The translations under genes were made by a program, and so were the position numbers. Positions 4,997 through 10,136 of a stretch of 10,136 nt of DNA are shown here, piece after piece. The notes under the pieces were generated by a model. That model was not told where the DNA came from. It saw only the letters and a program-made list of their open reading frames with translations, and did no database searches. This DNA comes from an uncultured Bacilli bacterium (GTDB lineage Bacteria > Bacillota_I > Bacilli_A > RF39 > UBA660): assembly GCA_934131695.1 (NCBI GenBank), contig CAKOZV010000027.1, positions 1 through 10,136 of the forward strand, given 5' to 3'. Within the stretch, counting starts at the first letter, position 1, and the number at the start of each line of letters is the position of its first letter.

Positions 4997-7024
4997 ATGA
5001 CAAAGAACTTAGTAATAGTAGAAAGTCCAAGTAAGAGTAAAACTATTGAAAAATATCTTGGAAAAGATTATAAAGTAGTATCTAGTAAAGGACATATTAG
5101 AGATTTAGCAACTAGTGGTAAGTTAGGACTAGGTGTTGATATAGATGATGGGTTTAAACCTAATTATGTTCCCTTAAAAGGGAAAAGTAAATTAATTAAA
5201 GAGCTAAAAAAAGATGTTAAAGAAAGTAATCATATAATACTTGCAACCGACCCTGATCGTGAGGGGGAAGCTATTTCTTGGCATTTAAAAGAAGCTTTAA
5301 ATATAAAAGATGATGATTATTCAAGAGTGCTTTTTCATGAAATTACTAAAGATAGTGTTTTAGAAGCTATTAAACATGAAGGTAAGATTGATCAAAATCT
5401 TGTTAAGAGTCAGGAGACAAGAAGAATACTTGACCGCATAATTGGTTTTAGATTATCTAAGTTATTACAATCTAAGATAAAGGCTAAGAGTGCTGGACGT
5501 GTTCAAAGTGTAGCTTTAAAACTAATCGTTGATAGAGAAAGAGAAATAGAAGCATTTAAACAAGAAGAGTATTATACTATAAGTGCTTTCTTTGATGATG
5601 TTGAAGCTAATCTATTTGAATATAAAGATAAAGAGATTAAACTTACTTGTAAGGAAGAAGCTGATAAAGTAATTAATAGTCTAGCAAGTGACTATAAAGT
5701 ATATTCAGTAGAAGAGAAACTAAGAAATAAGAAAAGTAAGGCACCTTTTACTACTTCAACACTACAACAAGAAGCAGCTAATAAGTTAGGTTTTCCTACT
5801 AAGAAGACAATGATGATAGCCCAAAAGCTTTATGAAGGAATTGATCTTGGTAGTGAAACTACTGGTTTAATAACTTACATGAGAACTGACTCTATTCGTT
5901 TATCTGATGAATTTATTCATAATACTTTTAACTATATTGAAAAAAATTATGGTAAAGAATTTGTTGGTTATCCAAAACAAGCTAAGAAAAAAGAAAATGT
6001 TCAAGATGCTCATGAAGGTATAAGACCAACTAGTATATTAAGACGCCCAGAAGATGTTAAGAGTCATTTATCAAGTGATGAGTTTAAATTATATCGTTTA
6101 ATTTATTATAGAGCTTTAGCTAGTTTAATGGCGGATGCTAAAGTTAATCAGACTACGGTTTTATTTGATAATAATAATTATCATTTTAAAGCTACAGGTA
6201 GCGTTATTGTTTTCAAAGGTTATCTAGAAGCTTATGCTACTTATGAAGCAGGTGATGAGAATTATCTTGCTGGCTTTGTTAAAGACCAAGTATTAAAAGC
6301 TACTGACCTTGTTAGTGAACAACACTTTACTAAACCACCTGCAAGGTATACAGAAGCATCTCTTGTTAAGAAAATGGAAGAGTTAGGTATTGGAAGACCA
6401 TCTACTTATGCCCAGACTATTGATACTTTAAAACAAAGAGCTTATGTAACTTTAGAAGAGAAGAAATTCCATCCAACCGAGATGGGAATTGAGACTACTG
6501 ATAAGTTACAAGAATTCTTTAAAGATTTAATTAATGTAGAATATACAAGAGAGATGGAGGAAGACTTAGATAAGATTGCTAGTGGTGAACTAGTTTGGAA
6601 TGAAGTATTAAAAGAGTTCTATGATGAGTTTGAACCACGGGTTAAGAAAGCTTTTGATGAGATGGAGAAAGCACCTGATCAAGAAACAGGGGAAGCATGT
6701 CCAGAATGCGGACATCCATTAGTTATTAGAAAAGGTAAGTATGGTGAATTTACCGCTTGTAGTAACTATCCAGAATGTAAATATGTTAAGAAAGAAGAAA
6801 AGCAAGTAATAGAAGTGGTGCCTTGTCCTAATTGTGATGGGATGATTTTAGAGAGAAAAACAAGAAAAGGTAAAACTTTCTATGGATGTAGTAACTATCC
6901 TAAATGTAAAACAGCTTTTTGGGATAAGCCATTAGATGAAAAATGTCCTAATTGTAATTCTATACTATTAGAACATGGTAATGAAATAAAATGTAGTAGT
7001 TGTGACTATAAAAAAAGTAAATAA
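4997..7024 (+). CDS. topA: DNA topoisomerase I (type IA)
   Basis: Topoisomerase I relaxes negative supercoils behind moving polymerases by cutting one strand through a 5'-phosphotyrosine. The TOPRIM domain opens at NLVIVESPSKSKTIEKYLG (E9), with the metal-binding DxDxE at D85, D87 and E89 in ATDPDREGE. The catalytic tyrosine is Y294 in GLITYMRTDS. HEGIRPT (339-345) and GIGRPSTYA (464-472) are further type IA signatures. The C-terminus has three C4 zinc ribbons: C568/C571/C588/C594, C610/C613/C631/C637 and C650/C653/C666/C669, the usual DNA-binding tail. At 675 aa it is full length. The ATG at 4997 has a near-ideal AAAGGAGG 6 nt upstream and its own promoter. A hairpin at the stop codon ends the unit against the convergent regulator gene. 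Confidence 0.97.
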   Translation: MTKNLVIVESPSKSKTIEKYLGKDYKVVSSKGHIRDLATSGKLGLGVDIDDGFKPNYVPLKGKSKLIKELKKDVKESNHIILATDPDREGEAISWHLKEALNIKDDDYSRVLFHEITKDSVLEAIKHEGKIDQNLVKSQETRRILDRIIGFRLSKLLQSKIKAKSAGRVQSVALKLIVDREREIEAFKQEEYYTISAFFDDVEANLFEYKDKEIKLTCKEEADKVINSLASDYKVYSVEEKLRNKKSKAPFTTSTLQQEAANKLGFPTKKTMMIAQKLYEGIDLGSETTGLITYMRTDSIRLSDEFIHNTFNYIEKNYGKEFVGYPKQAKKKENVQDAHEGIRPTSILRRPEDVKSHLSSDEFKLYRLIYYRALASLMADAKVNQTTVLFDNNNYHFKATGSVIVFKGYLEAYATYEAGDENYLAGFVKDQVLKATDLVSEQHFTKPPARYTEASLVKKMEELGIGRPSTYAQTIDTLKQRAYVTLEEKKFHPTEMGIETTDKLQEFFKDLINVEYTREMEEDLDKIASGELVWNEVLKEFYDEFEPRVKKAFDEMEKAPDQETGEACPECGHPLVIRKGKYGEFTACSNYPECKYVKKEEKQVIEVVPCPNCDGMILERKTRKGKTFYGCSNYPKCKTAFWDKPLDEKCPNCNSILLEHGNEIKCSSCDYKKSK

Positions 7025-7050
7025 AGAATATTTAAACTTTATTTATTTTT
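7019..7050. terminator. Bidirectional terminator between topA and the regulator
   Basis: AAATAAAG (7019-7026) pairs with CTTTATTT (7037-7044), with a T run at 7046-7051 on the plus strand and an A run at 7011-7016 that gives a U tail on the minus strand. It overlaps both stop codons of the convergent genes. The stem is all A/T except one G-C pair, so strength is uncertain. Confidence 0.6.
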
Positions 7051-7279
7051 TGTTATTATGATAAATTTTTAAGTATCGCTCATACTCAAATAAATCATTA
7101 GGAGTCATTCCTAGAAAAAAACACAACTCAGGAATCAATACTGATGGGAAACTTAACTTCCCATTTTCATATCTTGAATATAAGTCCTGACCAATACCAA
7201 GATGTGTTGCTATTTCTCTTTGTGTAATATTTCTGACTTTTCTTTGTTCCTTAATTTTTTCATGAAAATCCATCTGCAT
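7043..7279 (-). CDS. XRE-family helix-turn-helix regulator
   Basis: A 78-aa protein consisting almost entirely of one XRE/Cro-type helix-turn-helix domain. The core runs IKEQRKVRNITQREIATHLGI, with TQREIATHLGI as helix 2 and turn, GQDLYSRYENGKLSFPS as recognition helix and following loop, and LCFFLGMTPNDLF as the last helix. There is no effector or dimerisation domain beyond it. I start it at the ATG at 7279, which has GGTG 6 nt upstream (7289-7286). The frame extends to 7327 but would overlap the operator and promoter. The gene is divergent from the membrane protein at 7391. The palindrome between them overlaps both -35 boxes, so autorepression and joint control of the neighbour are the simplest reading. 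Phage- or island-type Cro-like repressors look the same. Confidence 0.85.
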   Translation of the reverse strand: MQMDFHEKIKEQRKVRNITQREIATHLGIGQDLYSRYENGKLSFPSVLIPELCFFLGMTPNDLFEYERYLKIYHNNKK

Positions 7280-7297
7280 TTTTATCACCGTAATTAA

Positions 7298-7327
7298 AGT
7301 GTAAACTAATAAAGAGATTACTGTCAA
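7298..7327 (-). promoter_or_regulatory. Promoter of the XRE regulator
   Basis: On the minus strand TTGACA (7327-7322) is followed after 18 bp by TACACT (7303-7298). The -35 is the left arm of the palindrome at 7317-7345. Confidence 0.6.
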
Positions 7328-7345
7328 TCAAAATTTGACAGTAAT
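7317..7345. promoter_or_regulatory. Palindromic operator in the divergent intergenic region
   Basis: ATTACTGTCAA (7317-7327) and TTGACAGTAAT (7335-7345) form a perfect 11-bp inverted repeat around a 7-bp AT spacer. Each arm contains the -35 box of one of the two divergent promoters, so a bound dimer would block both. Its position beside an XRE repressor gene makes that protein the likely ligand. Confidence 0.75.
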
Positions 7346-7363
7346 GCAAAAAAATAGTATAAT
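7335..7363 (+). promoter_or_regulatory. Promoter of the 7391 gene
   Basis: TTGACA (7335-7340), 17-bp spacer and TATAAT (7358-7363) make a perfect consensus promoter. The -35 is the right arm of the operator. A GGGGGAG ribosome-binding site (7379-7385) follows before the ATG at 7391. So strong a promoter with an embedded operator suggests tight repression. Confidence 0.85.
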
Positions 7364-7390
7364 ATAAACCATTAATTAGGGGGAGAGAAA

Positions 7391-8080
7391 ATGAAAAGGA
7401 TAGAAAATAGTGAGAAAGAGGTTTTATTGAATTTAAAAGTTGATACTTTTGAAAAAGATGATACTCATGTTTTTATGCTTAAACAAAAAGAAAAAGTACT
7501 ATCAGATATAGATGAGGAAAAATTTTTATTAAAGCATGAACGAGAAAAAAAAGTTAAAAATCTTAAATTATTGGGGAAAGTAATAATTTTGTCAGCTTTA
7601 TGTGTAGCATCAGGTAAAACCTATAAATTAGTGGATACTAAAATAGCAGAAAAAAAAGAAGACATGGCAATGGATGATTATTATAAACCTTTGGCAAGAG
7701 TAATTGCACATAATAAAGAATTTATTCCAGATGATGATGGAAAATTTAATGAAGATAGATATGCTTATCATTATGATAAAATAGGTGAGTATATTGATGA
7801 TACATCTGAACAAATAGAGAGTATATATAGTCAAAACAAATATGTAGAAGCTAAGGATTTTTATATAGCAAGTGCTACAAAGTATTTTAGAAAGCATTAT
7901 GGTAGTGTTGATGAAATAGTTTCTAGTATGAAGTCAACTGGTGATAATACTACTTTAAATGACTATGTTGAAACATTAGGATATTCTTCAGTAGACGATT
8001 ATGTAAATTCAATTTATGAAATTAATTATTCATTTAAGCAAAATGGTATAAATCCAGAAAAAGTTAAAACCTTAAAATAA
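7391..8080 (+). CDS. Membrane-anchored hypothetical protein under XRE control
   Basis: A 229-aa protein I do not recognise. Residues 1-57 are highly charged and probably a cytoplasmic helical region (KQKEKVLSDIDEEKF, KHEREKKVKN). One hydrophobic segment at about 59-75 (LLGKVIILSALCVASG) would cross the membrane. The remaining 150 residues are acidic, Tyr- and Asp-rich and likely outside, with predicted helices and no cysteines. The tail has a repeated SVDE/SVDDYVNS-type motif (YGSVDEIVSSM, YSSVDDYVNSI). There is no cleavable N-terminal signal. The start has GGGGGAG at suitable spacing, and the promoter is a perfect consensus overlapped by an operator, so the repressor at 7043-7279 probably controls it. 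No terminator is obvious before the second surface-gene leader. Stress-responsive or element-borne function is possible but not shown. Confidence 0.75.
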   Translation: MKRIENSEKEVLLNLKVDTFEKDDTHVFMLKQKEKVLSDIDEEKFLLKHEREKKVKNLKLLGKVIILSALCVASGKTYKLVDTKIAEKKEDMAMDDYYKPLARVIAHNKEFIPDDDGKFNEDRYAYHYDKIGEYIDDTSEQIESIYSQNKYVEAKDFYIASATKYFRKHYGSVDEIVSSMKSTGDNTTLNDYVETLGYSSVDDYVNSIYEINYSFKQNGINPEKVKTLK

Positions 8081-8106
8081 TTCTTTATATATTTTAATGA
8101 AAAAGA

Positions 8107-8135
8107 TTGAATATGTATTTAATATTTGATAAAAT
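8107..8135 (+). promoter_or_regulatory. Promoter of surface gene 2 leader
   Basis: TTGAAT (8107-8112), 17-bp spacer and TAAAAT (8130-8135) are identical in boxes and spacing to the promoter at 103-131. Transcription would begin near 8142. Confidence 0.7.
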
Positions 8136-8171
8136 AAATTTAGAAAGATAAAGGAAGTAGGTGCCTGACTC

Positions 8172-8219
8172 ATGAATAGATTAAGTTTACATTTAGTTAA
8201 CATGGGGGGGGGGCATTAA
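8172..8219 (+). CDS. Leader peptide, copy 2 (15 aa, frame set by G tract)
   Basis: The ATG at 8172 follows TAGGTG (8158-8163) at 8 nt. With 10 G the peptide is MNRLSLHLVNMGGGH, ending at TAA 8217-8219. With 8 or 11 G the frame would continue as ALSDLTTFFYHALITR and stop at TAG 8261-8263 inside the 5' arm of the terminator. With 9 G it stops at a nearby TGA. The same logic holds in copy 1, though through a different set of G counts. Confidence 0.45.
   Translation: MNRLSLHLVNMGGGH
8204..8213 (+). repeat. Poly-G tract, 10 G (candidate phase-variable tract)
   Basis: Ten consecutive G at the position equivalent to the 8-G tract at 201-208, after near-identical flank GTTAACAT. The length difference between homologous sites is direct evidence that the tract is unstable over time. 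Confidence 0.75.
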
Positions 8220-8253
8220 GTGATTTAACTACTTTCTTTTATCATGCACTAAT

Positions 8254-8283
8254 AACAAGGTAGTAATATGTATCTTGTTTTTT
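8254..8283 (+). terminator. Leader terminator/attenuator hairpin (copy 2)
   Basis: AACAAGGTA (8254-8262) pairs with TATCTTGTT (8271-8279), 9 bp with one G.U, around an 8-nt loop, and the T run extends to 8283. The 3' arm is the same as in copy 1 while the 5' arm has changed but still pairs, exchanging A-U and G.U pairs at two places. Confidence 0.7.
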
Positions 8284-8319
8284 AGTGTAAATAAAAAAGA
8301 AGGAGTGAAAGAAGAAAAA

Positions 8320-9951
8320 ATGAATAACAAGAAACAATTAATTCTATCAATAGGACTTGTTTTAGTATTAGTTCTAATGATAGTAGGAATCAGTTATGCA
8401 GCTTTTCAGTTTGCAGGACCTGGTAGTAAAGTAAACTCGATTACAACTGGTGCTATTACCATGAAGTATGCAGAGTCTACTAATGTTATTAATATGACAG
8501 GAGCCTTACCAACTACGGATGCCACCGGAAAAGTTAGATTAACTGAAGGAGAGTATTTTGATTTTACCTTAGAAGGTACAATTCAAGGTACAGAAAATAT
8601 CAACTGGGAAATAGCAGCAGAAGATGTAACAACCTCATCTAAGAAGATAGATGGAAATTATATTAAATTATATTTAACTAGTCTAGATGATAACAATAAT
8701 GAAACAGAGGTAATGGAACCAACTGTATATACAACTGAATCATCAGAAAATACTTATACAGGAAGACCAACTGGAATGATGAGTTTAGCAAAAGGTTCAA
8801 CATCAACAAGTTTTTCTACAAGATACCGTCTTAGAATGTATGTAGATGAGTCGTATAATCCACAAGACGATGGGGGAGACTTATCATTTAGTATAAGGAT
8901 AAATGCTTATGGTAAAACAGGAGCCCAACCACCATCACTAGCAAACCAAGTATTAGCAGATAATACAGTTCAAGAAACAAAAGCTCATATGTTTAATTAT
9001 ACAAGTGAAGGATTATCAATGAGTAATGGTGAAACAGATACTAATTATGTAACTAATGGACTATATAGTGCTGAAGATGAAGATGGTACTAGTTATTACT
9101 TTAGAGGAAATGTAACAAATAATTATGTACAATTTGGTGAATATCAAAGTGATTATAAGACTAAAACAAGTGGTTGTTCTACTTACAGTGATTGTTATAG
9201 TTATTCTTCTGATGGAGATATAACAGTAGCCAATAAAGGGGATGCTATGCTTTGGCGAATAGTAAGAGTAAATGGAGATGGAAGTGTAAGACTTATTTAT
9301 GAAGGACCACAATCAACTTATTCTGGTTTAACTGGACCATTTATTGGAAGTGGAGATTACAATAATCCAAGGGATAATCCTAAGTATACAGGTTACACAT
9401 ATGATAACGGAACAGACAGCAAGGCTAAAAAAGTTATAGATAACTGGTATAATCTTGCCTTTGGAAACAGTGTATATGATAAAATGGTTGTAAAAGGTCG
9501 CTTTTGTAGCGACAGTAGTGGTTATAAATTAGCTAGTGAATATGGTTCTTCTGATACTAGTACTTATTGGTTTGCTAGTTATGCTAGATTGAATCAATAT
9601 GAATTAAATTTTGCTAAGGATAATGCTCCAACATTAAAATGCCCAACAACTAATGAAACTTTTGGTGGTAGTTACAGACTAAAAGCAGGTTTGATAACAA
9701 AAGATGAATTGTTTTTAGCAGATAATTCCTATAATAATTATAATAATAGGAATTATTGGATAATGACTCCATGGAGTTATAGTGAATATGGAGCTCAGAA
9801 CGGTGGAACTTACGTAACAGTTGGTAGTCCTGGTGGTACTGCCCCTGATAGTAAGGGATATTATCGACCTGTAATAAATGTTAGTAAAGATGCTATTGTT
9901 AAAGATGGAGACGGTACTAAGGATAAACCTTATATTTTATCTGTTGAGTAG
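8320..9951 (+). CDS. Surface protein with SipW-type N-terminal module and novel C-terminal domain
   Basis: A secreted or anchored surface protein of 543 aa. Residues 1-30 are a signal peptide almost identical to that of the protein at 316-2184, and 31-199 are the same beta-rich module. From about 205 it differs entirely. Residues 235-330 contain the motif NGLYSAEDEDGTSYYFRGN, then MLWRIVRVNGDGSVRLIYEG. The tail has YWIMTPWSY, an Asn/Tyr-rich stretch at 469-479 and GYYRPVINVS, ending GDGTKDKPYILSVE. This pattern occurs in large families of surface proteins from gut Firmicutes and resembles C-type-lectin-fold/DUF6273-like tails, which is a resemblance by eye only. Four cysteines (286, 292, 396, 441) could form disulfides. 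I start at the ATG at 8320, matching the paralogue; the frame is open upstream to a TTG (8275), but that lies in the terminator. The ribosome-binding site is 14 nt away. A strong terminator follows. Confidence 0.82.
   Translation: MNNKKQLILSIGLVLVLVLMIVGISYAAFQFAGPGSKVNSITTGAITMKYAESTNVINMTGALPTTDATGKVRLTEGEYFDFTLEGTIQGTENINWEIAAEDVTTSSKKIDGNYIKLYLTSLDDNNNETEVMEPTVYTTESSENTYTGRPTGMMSLAKGSTSTSFSTRYRLRMYVDESYNPQDDGGDLSFSIRINAYGKTGAQPPSLANQVLADNTVQETKAHMFNYTSEGLSMSNGETDTNYVTNGLYSAEDEDGTSYYFRGNVTNNYVQFGEYQSDYKTKTSGCSTYSDCYSYSSDGDITVANKGDAMLWRIVRVNGDGSVRLIYEGPQSTYSGLTGPFIGSGDYNNPRDNPKYTGYTYDNGTDSKAKKVIDNWYNLAFGNSVYDKMVVKGRFCSDSSGYKLASEYGSSDTSTYWFASYARLNQYELNFAKDNAPTLKCPTTNETFGGSYRLKAGLITKDELFLADNSYNNYNNRNYWIMTPWSYSEYGAQNGGTYVTVGSPGGTAPDSKGYYRPVINVSKDAIVKDGDGTKDKPYILSVE
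9722..9756. repeat. Perfect 11-bp inverted repeat inside surface gene 2
   Basis: ATAATTCCTAT (9722-9732) and ATAGGAATTAT (9746-9756) pair perfectly around a 13-nt AT loop. It encodes the Asn/Tyr-rich stretch near residues 468-479. It lies within coding sequence and has no U tail, so it is not a terminator. Confidence 0.6.
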
Positions 9952-9962
9952 TTTAATTAGTT

Positions 9963-9999
9963 AAGAAAAGTTCAGTTCAAATAACTGGATTTTCTTTTT
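9963..9999 (+). terminator. Terminator of surface gene 2
   Basis: AAGAAAA plus TTCAGTT (9963-9977, one bulged G) pairs with AACTGGA plus TTTTCTT (9983-9996) around a 5-nt loop, followed by a T run to 9999. It lies 12 nt after the stop codon and is the strongest intrinsic terminator in the window. Confidence 0.85.
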
Positions 10000-10065
10000 A
10001 GTAAACAGTATTTTACTTTAATTGATTGTAAAATTAAATTAGAAAAATGATTGAATAACTGTTGA

Positions 10066-10093
10066 TTGACACTCTAAAATGTACAAATACTAT
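10066..10093 (+). promoter_or_regulatory. Possible promoter at the right end
   Basis: TTGACA (10066-10071), 16-bp spacer and TACTAT (10088-10093) fit a promoter for a gene beyond the window. An overlapping TTGAAT (10051) and TAAAAT (10075) pair with 18-bp spacing resembles the surface-gene promoters. Confidence 0.35.
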
Positions 10094-10136
10094 ACCTAAA
10101 TTTGCGAAATAAAATGTAAAAATATATGTTCGATAT

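Larger units (their letters stand above)
8142..8319 (+). promoter_or_regulatory. Structured 5' leader with leader ORF, G tract and attenuator (copy 2)
   Basis: It has the same order as the leader at 138-315: ribosome-binding site (8158-8163), short ORF from 8172, G tract (8204-8213, 10 G), the 27-nt identical block 8231-8257, a terminator hairpin (8254-8283), then AAGGAG (8300-8305) before the gene. The 11 bases between G tract and conserved block differ from copy 1 in sequence and by one base in length, yet in both copies exactly one G-tract frame stays open to the terminator. Confidence 0.65.
8107..8916 (+). repeat. Dispersed repeat copy 2: promoter, leader and N-terminal module
   Basis: This is the partner of 103-915, in the same orientation. 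Similarity runs from the promoter through codon 199 of the surface gene (INAYGK) and stops there. Confidence 0.7.

Noticed and set aside
7628..7897. Minus-strand open frame of 89 codons
   Set aside because: It is antisense to the 7391 gene, with composition (Ile/Phe/Cys-rich) typical of AT-rich shadows and no upstream signals.
9061..9312. Minus-strand open frame of 83 codons
   Set aside because: It is the shadow of surface gene 2, Ser/Thr/Ile-rich, with no start signals.

Overview
The window reads as a chromosome segment from an AT-rich, low-GC Gram-positive-type bacterium, most likely an uncultured gut member of the Bacilli/RF39-like lineages. This is inferred from strong purine-rich Shine-Dalgarno sites, TTGACA/TATAAT promoters, U-tailed intrinsic terminators, and surface proteins with SipW-type leaders and BspA-like repeats. 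TGA is used as a stop (gene ending at 3834) and TGG for Trp, so this is not the mycoplasma code 4.

Layout. Positions 1-102 hold no gene I can defend. Positions 103-2184 are a promoter, a ~175-nt structured leader and a secreted BspA-like repeat protein, closed by a terminator. Positions 2262-4930 are a housekeeping run: a metallo-beta-lactamase-fold hydrolase, two small membrane or exported proteins of unknown function, a YqeY/GatB-like protein and ribonuclease HII. Positions 4945-7024 are topA with its own promoter. Positions 7043-8080 are a divergent pair: a small XRE-type repressor (minus strand) and a membrane-anchored hypothetical protein (plus strand), sharing a perfect palindromic operator that contains both -35 boxes. 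Positions 8107-9951 are a second copy of the promoter, leader and N-terminal module seen at the left, now joined to a different C-terminal domain. A strong terminator and a possible new promoter follow.

The most interesting element is the duplicated leader before the two surface genes. Each copy has a TTGAAT-17-TAAAAT promoter, a short leader ORF with a ribosome-binding site, a poly-G tract at the same place inside that ORF (8 G in the left copy, 10 G in the right; no other run in the window exceeds 5), then an intrinsic terminator just ahead of the main gene. In each copy two of the three possible G-tract frames stop within a few codons. The third runs about 16 codons further and stops inside the 5' arm of the terminator hairpin, where a ribosome would be expected to block it. 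I infer a phase-variable, translation-coupled transcription attenuator: slippage in the G tract would choose between a short leader (terminator forms, gene off) and a long leader (terminator blocked, gene on). Both copies as sequenced are in short, predicted-off frames. The genetic layout is seen directly; the mechanism is inference.

The two surface genes share leader plus about 200 N-terminal residues and then diverge completely, one into about 11 LRR-like DUF285 repeats and one into an unrelated Asn/Tyr-rich domain. This suggests a modular family of switchable surface proteins scattered among core genes.
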